Positions 25,465 to 34,258 of a DNA stretch of 39,342 nucleotides are shown one piece after another (position 1 is the first letter of the stretch; each line of letters opens with the position of its first letter). Under the pieces are notes generated by a model that had not been told where the DNA came from, ran no database searches, and worked only from the letters and a program-made list of their open reading frames with translations. A program made the translations under genes and the position numbers. Source of the stretch: Eubacteriales bacterium (GTDB taxonomy: Bacteria > Bacillota > Clostridia > Monoglobales > UMGS1388); NCBI GenBank assembly GCA_029004515.1, contig JAQVYH010000013.1:1-39342 (forward strand), read 5' to 3'.

Positions 25465-28278
25465 TTACTTTGTAATACTTAACATTCCTGCTAATACTGT
25501 TGCCATTTCTGCTCTTTTGGCATTAGCAAGGGGTGAGAATCTGCCATTGGAATCACCCTTAAGTATACCGCTTCCTGTTGTCCATTGAATTGCAGGTATT
25601 GCATATTCTGAAATCTTATCAAAGTCCTTATAAGAGAGGATATTTGTGTTTTCTCCTACTGAAACATCCTTATTCTTATACTGTGCGTATCTGTAAAGGA
25701 TAGTTGCCATCTGCTCTCTAGTAATTTTTTCTTCAGGAGCAAATTCAGTTTCAGTCATACCTTTAACTATTTCACACCTATTTGCCCATGCTACTGCGTC
25801 GGCATAATATGAATCAGGTTTAACATCTACAAAAGGAATATCCTTTGTAGTATTATTATCACCATCAAGTCTATGAAGAACTGCAACAAACATTCCTCTT
25901 GTTACATCTGTCATAGGCTCAAATGTTGTGGAGGTTATACCATTCATTAATCCGTTTTCTACAACAGTTGTAACTGCATCATAGAACCAATCGCCTTCAT
26001 TTACATCTGTGAATGAATCTTCATTCTTTATTGGAATATCTTCTGTTAAATCATCATCAGCTATTGGCTCTTGCTCTTTATCTTCAGCCCATTTTGCATA
26101 GATATTGATAGATTTTGTAACCTTTGATGTAAAGTCGTATTTATCATTCAAAGTCTTATCTGTATACCAACCATCAAACTTAAATCCGTCCTTTGTTGGA
26201 GTTTCAGGCTCAGTAGCTATTGCACCTACATTAACATTTTGATTATCAATCTTACTACCACCATCAGTATTAAACTTTACTGTGCAGGTGGTTAATCCTC
26301 CGCCACCGCCTGATGGGATTTTTGACCAACAAGCATATAGAGTGTGATTATCCGGAGTTTTTACTACAGTAGTGCTTTCTATCTTAAATCCATACTCTTT
26401 GGCAGTATACCAACCTCGGAAGTTATAACCATCACGAGTTGGCTCAGGGAGTTCTCCATAAGCTGCACCATATGTAGCTATCAAGGTGTTTCCTTCTATG
26501 GCATCACCCTCATTTACATCAAGGGTAACTGTATACTGATTTACTGTCCAATGCGCATAGATTGTATGATTATTTGCTATTTTAACTATCGTAGAATCCT
26601 CTACCTTGCCACCACCAGTTTTTGCATTATACCATCCGTCAAATGTATATCCAATGCGATTAGGAATAGGCATATATCCAGTTGCTCCATATGCGCTGTC
26701 ATATGTAACGTTCTTGAATGCAGTTGATGATTCATTTCCATCATTAACATCAAGTGTAACAATATAATTATTTGCAATCCATCTTGCATAAAGTGTATGG
26801 TCTTCGTAAAGTGCAACTGTAGAATCACTGTTTACTTCAATACCACCAATAGCCTCTGTGTACCAGCCCGTAAAAGAATATCCTGTGAGAGTAGGTGTAG
26901 GAAGTTGTCCGTATGGACTGCTATAATTTACAGTAGCAGTATTTTCTGTCAAAGCATCGCCGCCATTGACATCAAATGTAACCTGACAAGGAATACCCCT
27001 CCACTTTGCATAAAGAGCCAATACCCCTGTATTTGGAATAGTCACTTCTTCGCCATCTGCATAGTTTGTGCCTGTTCCGTCCGTATTGGTATTCCAACCA
27101 ACAAAGTCAAAATAATTTCTCGTAAATGTATTCAATTTTATAGCTGTTGCAACATTCTTTTCTATAATTTGCTTAATTTCGCTACCTTCACCACCGTTGG
27201 GGTAAAGCAAAATTTCGACAATTTCTGCTATCTTGTAGGGATAAGCATCCTTTGTGTCAACATCGTCATTTTCAACAAAGCCAACTCCAGGTAACGTCCA
27301 GGCGCTATTGTTATAGTCGTAGCCAACCAAACCGCCTGTAATCATTATTTTAGGAGTAGTGCCATCTATAACTCTTATGCTTTTAACCTTTCCGTTTGAG
27401 ATATTGAGGTTAGGAGAGCCTTCCTCAGAATATATGGTACTTGAGACTTCACCACCATATATATTCATACAGGAATTATTGTATAAGTATATCCTAGCTA
27501 ACTCACCGAATGTACCGTCGTACATATTTAAATTGCCATGGACTATAGTAAAGTTCTCAAAATAACCATTGTAAATGTTTAGTGTGCCCGTTTGGCCAAC
27601 ATAAGGGCCCTGGTGAGAGTTCTGAAAAGTTATGTTGTAAACACTGAGTGTGCCATATACTTCACAGCTTGTAGAGCCATCAGAGCGGGTAATTACCCCT
27701 CCACCTATGCAGTCACAAATGTTTACTGTACTCCCTTCTTCAATTACGATAGGAGTACAATCTCTGCCTTGTATTTTATGTCCGTTCAGACAAATATTAG
27801 AATTTACACTAATACTATTAGTACTGTTCTTTGTAACATCCGCTTCAAGATAATAATTACCTGCCTCGGTTATTTCACTGATACCATCCCATGCTATCCA
27901 TTCAAGACTATCATCATGACCTGTTTCGATGCAGGTATCATTACCACACAGGCAATGGGTGTGAGATACAGGAGGTTCTACGATATTAGTTACAACATCC
28001 ACTGGGCTGGTGACTTCGTCACTCATTGATGTATTACTTGTGTCAACATCTTCATCAGGTTTAATATTATCATCAGATTCAATATTGGCATTGCTTACTG
28101 TAGTGTTGCCTACACTATCATATGTAACCGTTTCGTCAGGGCAGTTCTCTTTGTCGTAGTTCTCGCTGATTTCATCCTGAATCGTGTTTGCAGTAGTATT
28201 TATTGCAAAGGCTCCTAATGGAATTGTAGTGATAAGCATACAGACACATATAACCATTACTAAAAGGTTCTTTTTCAT
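25465..28278 (-). CDS. S-layer-anchored surface protein with beta-helix and Flg_new repeats
   Basis: Exported protein (937 aa). Residues 1-26 are a signal peptide (KKNLLVMVICVCMLIT, cleavage after GAFA). About 140-320 looks like a right-handed parallel beta-helix with NIYNG/NMYDG turns. Five Listeria-Bacteroides (Flg_new) repeats follow (about 350-740), each with a GY-F-GWY core and ending LYA-W. A glycine-rich hinge (SGGGGGL) lies between repeats four and five. Three SLH domains occupy about 755-937 (FTDVNEGDWFYDAV, then FVDVKPDSYYADAV and YKDFDKISEYAIPAI) and anchor it to the cell wall. Likely an adhesin; its ligand is unknown. A MerR-type promoter lies upstream. Confidence 0.9.
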   Translation of the reverse strand: MKKNLLVMVICVCMLITTIPLGAFAINTTANTIQDEISENYDKENCPDETVTYDSVGNTTVSNANIESDDNIKPDEDVDTSNTSMSDEVTSPVDVVTNIVEPPVSHTHCLCGNDTCIETGHDDSLEWIAWDGISEITEAGNYYLEADVTKNSTNSISVNSNICLNGHKIQGRDCTPIVIEEGSTVNICDCIGGGVITRSDGSTSCEVYGTLSVYNITFQNSHQGPYVGQTGTLNIYNGYFENFTIVHGNLNMYDGTFGELARIYLYNNSCMNIYGGEVSSTIYSEEGSPNLNISNGKVKSIRVIDGTTPKIMITGGLVGYDYNNSAWTLPGVGFVENDDVDTKDAYPYKIAEIVEILLYPNGGEGSEIKQIIEKNVATAIKLNTFTRNYFDFVGWNTNTDGTGTNYADGEEVTIPNTGVLALYAKWRGIPCQVTFDVNGGDALTENTATVNYSSPYGQLPTPTLTGYSFTGWYTEAIGGIEVNSDSTVALYEDHTLYARWIANNYIVTLDVNDGNESSTAFKNVTYDSAYGATGYMPIPNRIGYTFDGWYNAKTGGGKVEDSTIVKIANNHTIYAHWTVNQYTVTLDVNEGDAIEGNTLIATYGAAYGELPEPTRDGYNFRGWYTAKEYGFKIESTTVVKTPDNHTLYACWSKIPSGGGGGLTTCTVKFNTDGGSKIDNQNVNVGAIATEPETPTKDGFKFDGWYTDKTLNDKYDFTSKVTKSINIYAKWAEDKEQEPIADDDLTEDIPIKNEDSFTDVNEGDWFYDAVTTVVENGLMNGITSTTFEPMTDVTRGMFVAVLHRLDGDNNTTKDIPFVDVKPDSYYADAVAWANRCEIVKGMTETEFAPEEKITREQMATILYRYAQYKNKDVSVGENTNILSYKDFDKISEYAIPAIQWTTGSGILKGDSNGRFSPLANAKRAEMATVLAGMLSITK

Positions 28279-28338
28279 AATTATCCCTCACATTCATAAA
28301 TTTTGTTGCAATTATTAATTGTTAATGCTATTATAGTT

Positions 28339-28369
28339 ATAGTACACCGCACCTAAGGGTACGAGTCAA
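28339..28369 (-). promoter_or_regulatory. MerR-type promoter/operator for the SLH protein gene
   Basis: On the minus strand, TTGACT (28364-28369) and TACTAT (28339-28344) are separated by 19 bp, the over-long spacing remodelled by MerR-family activators. The spacer holds an imperfect dyad CGTACC-CTTA-GGTGCG. The regulator at 28401 is divergent and adjacent. Confidence 0.6.
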
Positions 28370-28400
28370 TAGATTTTGGAAATTTTTGGGGTGAATTTGT

Positions 28401-29198
28401 ATGAAAAAGGTAGGTAATCTATTTCAGATAGGAGAGGTAGCTTCTCTTTTGGGCATCAGTCGAAAAATGATTTTAGATTATGAAAAATCTGGACTTGTAA
28501 AGCCTTGCTATGTTGACAAAGAATCTGGATATAGATATTTTGGTATAGAAAGCATTGCCTATTTGCAACTGGTTTTGGATTTGAGAATGGCAGATATGCC
28601 CATTAAAAGTATTGAAAGTTTTTTTAATGGTAAGCGTAGTATAAATGAGCAAATAGCAGAATGTGAAGAAAAAATCAAACATATAGAAGCAACAATAGCA
28701 CAACTTAAGCTTCGAACCTTAGAGAAAAATACAGTATCCACACCAAAGGAATTTATGATACCTTCTCAATATTGTATCTGCAAAGATGTAAAAGCAAGAG
28801 ATATATCAGACTCAATCGATGCTTTTGCAGATTTATATCTTTTCTGTTGTAAACAAAAGTTGAAGCTTGATAGAAAGGTAGTTAATTGTTGTCACTTTCC
28901 AGTGGATATCTTATCCGACAATTTATATGACACTACTGATTTTGAAATGAAGATGTGTATCTGTGTTGAGCCTGATGACAATATAAAAGATATTGAGTTT
29001 TTCCCTGAAGTAAAAGGTGTATATGTTACTTATTGCGGTAGCTATGAAAATGGACTTCTTGCTTATGAGTCAATTAAGAAGTATATTATTGAGCATAATC
29101 TAACTCCTATTGGTAATCCCAGAGAATATTATTATATAGGTTCTTTTGATAATGAGCATAATGATAATGTAGTATTGGTGACTGTACCAATAGAATAA
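28401..29198 (+). CDS. MerR family regulator with GyrI-like effector domain
   Basis: Transcription factor of 265 aa. Residues about 8-75 are a MerR winged helix (FQIGEVASLLGISRKMILDYEKSGL, read in two parts) with SGYRYF, followed by a dimerisation coiled coil (85-110). The C-terminal 110-265 part resembles the GyrI/BmrR effector-binding fold. Such proteins bind cationic or hydrophobic small molecules. It is divergent from the surface-protein gene with 122 nt between, and the MerR-type promoter lies there. Its own promoter is not clear. Confidence 0.88.
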   Translation: MKKVGNLFQIGEVASLLGISRKMILDYEKSGLVKPCYVDKESGYRYFGIESIAYLQLVLDLRMADMPIKSIESFFNGKRSINEQIAECEEKIKHIEATIAQLKLRTLEKNTVSTPKEFMIPSQYCICKDVKARDISDSIDAFADLYLFCCKQKLKLDRKVVNCCHFPVDILSDNLYDTTDFEMKMCICVEPDDNIKDIEFFPEVKGVYVTYCGSYENGLLAYESIKKYIIEHNLTPIGNPREYYYIGSFDNEHNDNVVLVTVPIE

Positions 29199-29214
29199 AG
29201 CATAACTATAAAAA

Positions 29215-29411
29215 AGAGCTTGCAGACGGTCTGAAAGAGCTTGCAGACGTAAGTTCTTCAGCGTGATGATAAACCTATCGACGCTCAGGCAGACTGCGAA
29301 AAAGGAAGTTAAATTCGACATTTCTGACTTCGTCGGCGTACGAGGGTACGGTAGAGCTGGGAAGGGCGGAAGCAAGCAATGGCGTAGGTTTTTGATAAAA
29401 CCTACGCCATT
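29215..29411. repeat. Hairpin-rich intergenic element after the MerR gene
   Basis: Several inverted repeats follow each other: AGCGT...ACGCT (29260-29285), GAAGT...ACTTC (29305-29331), CGTAC-GAGG-GTACG (29337-29350) and a 15-bp stem with TGAT loop (29378-29411). The element starts with AGAGCTTGCAGACG twice (29215, 29236). It is GC-richer than its flanks and has no credible ORF. Confidence 0.6.
29378..29411 (+). terminator. Strong 15-bp hairpin, probable terminator of the MerR gene
   Basis: Perfect 15-bp stem with T-rich 3' arm and downstream ATAATTTTAT. Confidence 0.6.
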
Positions 29412-29487
29412 ATAATTTTATATTATTATTTTTTATAGAACAAGTAAGAGATAGATTTTTTATTGCTTTTGGTTGAGCGACTTTTCC

Positions 29488-29520
29488 GACGGTCTGAAAG
29501 AGCTTGCAGACGCAAGTTCT
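29488..29520. repeat. 25-bp exact direct repeat of 29225-29249
   Basis: GACGGTCTGAAAGAGC plus the next nine bases recur identically at 29225 and 29488; the identity continues for 33 nt with one mismatch. The end folds as AGAGCTTGC-AGAC-GCAAGTTCT followed by T5, a possible plus-strand terminator. Confidence 0.85.
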
Positions 29521-29527
29521 TTTTGTT

Positions 29528-30226
29528 TTAAAGCATAGGCTCGAGCTTTTCCATATCCTCTTTTGTAGGCTCGGGGATATCATCAAATCTGAATTTAATT
29601 TTTAGATTATCATACTTTGCCTTACATATTTTCCTAAAGGGTAAAAGCTCAGTTTTATCCACGCAGGGATATTTTTTTGCAAAGGATGAAAGCCTATTTA
29701 TATTCTCCTCATTATCATTAAGAGTAGGGATAAGCACCTGTCTTAATGTAACGGGAATCTTTTCTTGATTCAGGTATTCAAGAAATTTTAGTGGCTCATC
29801 CATTGAGCAACCAACATATTCTTTATACATTTCATCCGTTGTGAATTTTATATCCAATAAAACTCTGTCTGTGTATTTAAAAAGTTGTATAACCTTACTA
29901 TTAAGTATGCTTCCTGAAGTATCAAGGCAGGTGTTAATATTTCTCTTTTTGCACTCCTTAAATACCTCGCATGCAAACTCTGGCTGAAGCAGAGGTTCGC
30001 CACCCGAAAGGGTTATTCCTCCATCCTCTTTGTAATACTCACGAAAGCGCTGAGCATTATCAACGAGTTCTATTGCAGAGTAAACTTCTCCTTGACCCAA
30101 AGCCCAAGTATCAGGGTTATGACAGCACCCACACCTTAAGTTGCACCCTTGCAAAAAGGCAACAAAGCGGATTCCCGGTCCATCAAGGGTGCCCAGTGAT
30201 TGAATAGAATTAATATATCCCTTCAT
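29528..30226 (-). CDS. pflA: Pyruvate formate-lyase-activating enzyme
   Basis: Radical SAM enzyme (232 aa) that installs the glycyl radical on PflB using SAM and a [4Fe-4S] cluster. The cluster motif is in GCNLRCGCCHNPD (CxxxCxxC), and LSGGEPLLQPEF is the SAM/GGE motif. GTLDGPGIRFVAFLQGC is the classical N-terminus. A GTG at 30232 overlapping the pflB stop is an alternative start; ATG 30226 has GAGG ten nt upstream. It is cotranscribed with pflB. Confidence 0.95.
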   Translation of the reverse strand: MKGYINSIQSLGTLDGPGIRFVAFLQGCNLRCGCCHNPDTWALGQGEVYSAIELVDNAQRFREYYKEDGGITLSGGEPLLQPEFACEVFKECKKRNINTCLDTSGSILNSKVIQLFKYTDRVLLDIKFTTDEMYKEYVGCSMDEPLKFLEYLNQEKIPVTLRQVLIPTLNDNEENINRLSSFAKKYPCVDKTELLPFRKICKAKYDNLKIKFRFDDIPEPTKEDMEKLEPML

Positions 30227-30228
30227 AA

Positions 30229-32454
30229 TCACATAGCCTCGTGGAAGGTACGGCTGATAACTTCCTTCTGCTGCTCTCTTGAAAGCTTATTAAAGTTCAC
30301 CGCATAGCCTGAAACCCTAATTGTAAGGTTAGGATAATCCTCTGGGTTCTCATAAGCCTTTATTAATGTTTCTCTATTTAAGACATTGATATTAATATGA
30401 TGAGCATTCTTTTTAAAGTAGCCGTCAAGAATTGTCACAAGGTTATCCACTCTTTCATCATCGGTTCTGCCAAGGGCATCAGGAGTGATTGAAAATGTAT
30501 TGGAAATACCGTCACGACAATCGTCATAACTAAGCTTTGCAACAGAGTTCAGCGATGCAAGAGCGCCATTTTCTTCTCTATTGTGCATTGGATTTGCACC
30601 TGGAGCAAAAGGCTCACCTGACTGTCTGCCATCAGGCGTTGCGCCTGTATTCTTACCATACATAACATTGGATGTGATTGTAAGAACTGATAAGGTATGC
30701 TCCGCATCTCTGTATGTTGGAGTTTTTCTAAGCTCGGTGATAACCTTGTGTGTCATCTCCTTTGCAATAAAGTCAACTCGGTCATCATCATTACCAAATT
30801 TAGGAAAACTACCTGTTGTATCAAAACCCACAACAAAGCCCTTTTCATCTTTTTGTGGCTTAACGTTTGCATACTTGATTGCACTTAATGAATCGGCTAC
30901 AACAGAAAGTCCTGCTATGCCAAACGCCATAAACCTGTGAACATCGGTATCGTGAAGAGCCATCTGTGTCTTTTCATATGCGTACTTATCGTGCATATAA
31001 TGAATGATATTCATTGTATTAACATAGAGCTTTGAAAGCCACTGCATATATATCTCATATCTTTGCATAACTGCATCATATGAGAATTCTTCCAGTACAG
31101 GCATCTGTGGTCCTATATGAATATCACTTGTCGTATCATAACCACCATTGATCGCAATAAGCATAAGCTTTGCAAGGTTACAACGAGCACCAAAAAACTG
31201 CATCTGCTTGCCAATCTTCATGGCTGATACACAGCAGGCAATGGCATAATCGTCACCATAGATAGGACGCATAAGGTCGTCATTCTCATACTGAATTGAA
31301 TCAGTATCCTTGGATACCTTTGCACAGAATTTCTTAAATTGCTCAGGTAATCCACCTGACCATAAAATTGTAAGATTCGGTTCTGGTGATGATCCTAATG
31401 TATAAAGAGTATTAAGAATACGGAAGCTTGACTTTGTAACAAGGGTTCTGCCATCCTCACCCATACCACCGACACTTTCAGTAATCCACATTGGGTCGCC
31501 GCCAAAAAGGTCGTTATATTCTTGTGTACGAAGATGACGGGCAAGGCGAAGCTTAATTACAAAATCGTCAATAAGCTCCTGTGCCATTTCTTCTGTCAAC
31601 ACGTCATTTGCGATATCCCTTTCGATATAAATATCAAAGAATGTGCTTACCCTGCCGAGTGACATCGCAGCACCATTCTGCTCCTTGATAGCACCTAGGT
31701 ATGCAAAATACGTCCACTGGATTGCCTCTTTAGTATCTTTTGCAGGCTTGCTTATATCATAGCCATACATAGTTGCCATTTCCTTTAAATATCCAAGAAA
31801 GGCTATCTGCTGATAAAGCTCCTCGACAAGCCTGATTGAATCTGCATTAAAATCAGCATGAGATACATTTTCCTTATCTTTCTTCTTTTCCTCGATAAGT
31901 CTATCCACACCATAAAGAGCAACTCGTCTGTAGTCACCTATGATTCTTCCTCTGCCATATGCATCAGGAAGACCAGTTATAACATGGCATTTTCTTGCTA
32001 AACGCATTTCATCTGTATATGCTCGGTAAACACCCTCATTGTGTGTTGTACGGAATTTAAATTCATCCTGAACCTTATCGCTAAGCTCATATCCATAAGC
32101 CTCACAAGCCTGTTTTGCCATCCTCATTCCGCCAAAAGGATTAACACCTCTTTTTAGTGGACGGCTAGTCTGGAGTCCAACGATAAGTTCATTATCCTTA
32201 TCGACATAACCCGAAGCATAGGTTGTAAGGGATGATGCTGTTGTTGTATCAACATCAAGAACACCGCCAAACTGTCTTTCAAGATTAAAGAGCATTTGAA
32301 CCTTGTCCATAAGCTCGTTTGTTCTTTGGGTAGCACCAGAAAGGAATTCATCGCCGTCTGTGTATTCTTTGTAATTTGTCTGAATAAAGTCACGAACATT
32401 AATTTCGTCCTGCCATGTGCCTTGATTAAATCCTGTCCAATTTTCGTGAATCAT
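30229..32454 (-). CDS. pflB: Formate C-acetyltransferase (pyruvate formate-lyase)
   Basis: Glycyl-radical enzyme (741 aa) converting pyruvate and CoA to acetyl-CoA and formate in anaerobic fermentation. The active-site cysteine pair is in [12 protein letters not shown] and the radical glycine is G716 in RVSGYAVNF, 26 residues from the C-terminus. Full length compared with the family. It starts 6-8 nt after AGGAGG. Expression is governed by the ZTP riboswitch upstream, which ties fermentation and one-carbon (formate) supply to folate/purine status. Confidence 0.97.
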   Translation of the reverse strand: MIHENWTGFNQGTWQDEINVRDFIQTNYKEYTDGDEFLSGATQRTNELMDKVQMLFNLERQFGGVLDVDTTTASSLTTYASGYVDKDNELIVGLQTSRPLKRGVNPFGGMRMAKQACEAYGYELSDKVQDEFKFRTTHNEGVYRAYTDEMRLARKCHVITGLPDAYGRGRIIGDYRRVALYGVDRLIEEKKKDKENVSHADFNADSIRLVEELYQQIAFLGYLKEMATMYGYDISKPAKDTKEAIQWTYFAYLGAIKEQNGAAMSLGRVSTFFDIYIERDIANDVLTEEMAQELIDDFVIKLRLARHLRTQEYNDLFGGDPMWITESVGGMGEDGRTLVTKSSFRILNTLYTLGSSPEPNLTILWSGGLPEQFKKFCAKVSKDTDSIQYENDDLMRPIYGDDYAIACCVSAMKIGKQMQFFGARCNLAKLMLIAINGGYDTTSDIHIGPQMPVLEEFSYDAVMQRYEIYMQWLSKLYVNTMNIIHYMHDKYAYEKTQMALHDTDVHRFMAFGIAGLSVVADSLSAIKYANVKPQKDEKGFVVGFDTTGSFPKFGNDDDRVDFIAKEMTHKVITELRKTPTYRDAEHTLSVLTITSNVMYGKNTGATPDGRQSGEPFAPGANPMHNREENGALASLNSVAKLSYDDCRDGISNTFSITPDALGRTDDERVDNLVTILDGYFKKNAHHININVLNRETLIKAYENPEDYPNLTIRVSGYAVNFNKLSREQQKEVISRTFHEAM

Positions 32455-32496
32455 ATCTATTCCTCCTATACAAATATCTTGTCCTTAATTAGCATT

Positions 32497-32608
32497 AAAA
32501 AAACAAAAAAGGGCAAATCAGTATTAACTGATTTGCCCAGACGGTCGGCTTTAAAACTAATTTTACACTCCCTTGTGGTAATCCACAAAATCCGTCAGTC
32601 ATGTAAAT
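32497..32608 (-). promoter_or_regulatory. ZTP riboswitch (pfl motif) with overlapping terminator
   Basis: Minus-strand leader of pflB carries the conserved elements of the pfl/ZTP motif in order: GACTGACGGA (about 32600-32591), a GTGG...CCAC hairpin, GGGAG (32575-32571), then a variable loop and GCCGACCGTCTGGGC (32549-32535). The last GGGC is also the first or last base block of a terminator hairpin (stem 32511-32521 with 32528-32538, T-tract 32510-32497). Binding of ZTP (AICAR triphosphate) to the aptamer would keep that strand away from the terminator, an ON switch. The motif was named after pfl genes, so the context fits exactly. Confidence 0.9.
32511..32538 (-). terminator. Riboswitch-controlled terminator of pflB
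   Basis: 11-bp perfect stem (GGGCAAATCAG/CTGATTTGCCC), 6-nt loop and T6GT7 on the minus strand. Confidence 0.93.
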
Positions 32609-32616
32609 TCATATTT

Positions 32617-32645
32617 ATTGTATATCAAAAAGTCTATTTTGTCAA
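32617..32645 (-). promoter_or_regulatory. Promoter of pflBA
   Basis: TTGACA (32640-32645), exactly 17 nt and TACAAT (32617-32622) on the minus strand, start near 32610, just upstream of the ZTP aptamer. Confidence 0.85.
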
Positions 32646-32666
32646 CCGACATTATCAATAATTATA

Positions 32667-33134
32667 TTACATTTGATGTGTTTTATATTGCAATCTACGG
32701 GCTTTTCGAATTTTTGCATTTTCGTATTCTATTTTATCTTCCTCTGTTTCAAGGATAAGACCTGGTACAAGTGTCGGTTTTTCGTAATCATCAAGGGCAA
32801 CCATTACAACATAAGCTGTATTGATAAGCTTCCTTTCACCGCTTAATTCCTCCACATATACTGTGACCTTTATCTCCATTGAAGTTCTGCCGGCATAAAC
32901 AATCTTTCCAAGAATCAATATTGTATCGTTAGCATAGGCTGGAGCCTGAAACTGGATCATATCAACAACTGCTGTTGTAACATTCCTTTCTGAATGTCTA
33001 CGCGCAACCACTGCCGCAACTACATCTATCCAGCTCATAAGCTGACCACCAAACAAACGGTTATATCCATTTAATGTTCCTTGTGATAAAATATGAACCT
33101 GTTCTGTAAAAGAATCTGAAACTCTTTTTTCCAT
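32667..33134 (-). CDS. Acyl-CoA thioesterase (hotdog fold, YciA/BACH type)
   Basis: A 155-aa hotdog-fold hydrolase of acyl-CoA thioesters. NGYNRLFGGQLMSWIDVVAA (with catalytic Asp region) and FQAPAYANDTILILG match the YciA/BFIT family. It may release CoA from acyl-CoA made by the neighbouring fermentation enzymes. It stands alone between the pfl riboswitch and the duplicated gene fragment. Confidence 0.9.
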   Translation of the reverse strand: MEKRVSDSFTEQVHILSQGTLNGYNRLFGGQLMSWIDVVAAVVARRHSERNVTTAVVDMIQFQAPAYANDTILILGKIVYAGRTSMEIKVTVYVEELSGERKLINTAYVVMVALDDYEKPTLVPGLILETEEDKIEYENAKIRKARRLQYKTHQM

Positions 33135-33207
33135 AATAACACCTTTTCTACACTGTGGTTTTTTCGTTCAATAAAATTATATCATAAATAAAAGAATTTT
33201 ACAAGAA

Positions 33208-33242
33208 AAAACAATCTGTGTGAAATACACACAGATTGTTTT
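33208..33242. terminator. Terminator beside the duplicated 3' fragment
   Basis: 15-bp perfect stem AAAACAATCTGTGTG / CACACAGATTGTTTT with 5-nt loop, 23 nt after the fragment's stop codon (minus direction). It is probably the original terminator of the GGGtGRT gene. Confidence 0.8.
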
Positions 33243-33264
33243 GCAAGATAAACTATAATTAATA

Positions 33265-33343
33265 AATTAGTTAGCCTGTTCAACTGCAACAGCAACTGCA
33301 ACAGTCATACCAACCATTGGGTTGTTACCAGCGCCGATAAGAC
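33265..33343 (-). pseudogene. 3'-end fragment of the GGGtGRT gene (79-bp left direct repeat)
   Basis: Identical over 79 bp to 36099-36177, covering the last 25 codons and stop of the GGGtGRT gene. Upstream similarity stops abruptly at 33344. It marks the left boundary of the rloAB unit. Confidence 0.95.
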
Positions 33344-33464
33344 TTCTAAATCCGCTTATTTACTATTTTCAAAACTATTCAAAAAAATACATATAGATAT
33401 ATACAATATATCAAGTTTTATTACTATCTTTTTCAGTTTAAGAATATCATTATAAAAAATAAAA

Positions 33465-33496
33465 GCTTGGAAGTGCGGGCAAACGCACATCCAAGC
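33465..33496 (-). terminator. Terminator of rloAB
   Basis: GCTTGGA-GTGCG / CGCAC-TCCAAGC stem with an A-A mismatch and GGCAAA loop, followed on the minus strand by TTTTATTTTTTATA. The rest of 33344-33595 shows no gene. Confidence 0.8.
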
Positions 33497-33595
33497 AATA
33501 TAATTTAAGAATTCTTGACAATCTCTTTGCAAAGTTGATTCATTTACCGCTATACAAATAATTTAATCTGCATAACCCTTTATTCATTATGATAG

Positions 33596-34258
33596 TTACA
33601 TAACACCACACTCTTTCAAAATAATCTCAATACACTCATTGATAGTCAAATCAGGATTTTGTCCATAATAAGTAAACCCTTTATATTCCAGTGGTCTATT
33701 ACCAATTTCATCTTGGTATGTTCTTATGCATCTAGAGTTGGCAACTGCATTTTTTACATCTTCTAATGAGATTTTGTTGAGAAGTTTTTTGAATGTTGTT
33801 TCATCTTTATTATCCTTTAAATAAGTAAAATTCGTTCCGTAAAGTTCGTTTATTTTATACACATACTTACTCCTATCTTGAACAGAGGCAAGACATCTGT
33901 CTTTGTGCATAATCAACCATATCTCAAACGCAAAATTGCTATAACCAAGTTTGTAATTATATGATTTATGTTTAGTCTTAATCTCCTTTAATTCATCAAG
34001 TATATTCATAAATTGCTTTACATGTTCCTTGTCATTACTTTCATAATCTACAATATGAAATGCAGGTATTTTTTGTTTTGAATATATAGGAACATTGATG
34101 GCTTTTATTCTTCTTAATGGGGATTTATCCTTCTTAATAACGAACTGAACATTAAAAGTTGCTTCTTCACAATTATTGATAAGTTTTTTAAGATGGTCTA
34201 AATACCATTTCTCATTTTCTCCTTCAACGGAGAAGTAAAAAGTTTTATTTGTCCTCAT
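33596..34258 (-). CDS. rloB: RloB-like protein (TOPRIM-type, abortive infection partner)
   Basis: A 220-aa RloB family protein. FSVEGENEKWYLDHL near the N-terminus (E14) and FHIVDYESND (D-x-E about 82) look like the acidic residues of a TOPRIM-like nuclease core. The NFAFEIWLIMHKDR motif is typical of RloB. Its ATG lies inside the last codons of rloA (14-bp overlap), so the two are translationally coupled. RloB-like and AbiLii proteins act with an AAA15 ATPase in phage defence; effector activity is inferred. Confidence 0.88.
   Translation of the reverse strand: MRTNKTFYFSVEGENEKWYLDHLKKLINNCEEATFNVQFVIKKDKSPLRRIKAINVPIYSKQKIPAFHIVDYESNDKEHVKQFMNILDELKEIKTKHKSYNYKLGYSNFAFEIWLIMHKDRCLASVQDRSKYVYKINELYGTNFTYLKDNKDETTFKKLLNKISLEDVKNAVANSRCIRTYQDEIGNRPLEYKGFTYYGQNPDLTINECIEIILKECGVM

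Noticed and set aside
29100..29375. Minus-strand 91-aa ORF overlapping the MerR 3' end
   Set aside because: It runs through the hairpin element and antisense to MerR, with no ribosome-binding site or recognisable family.
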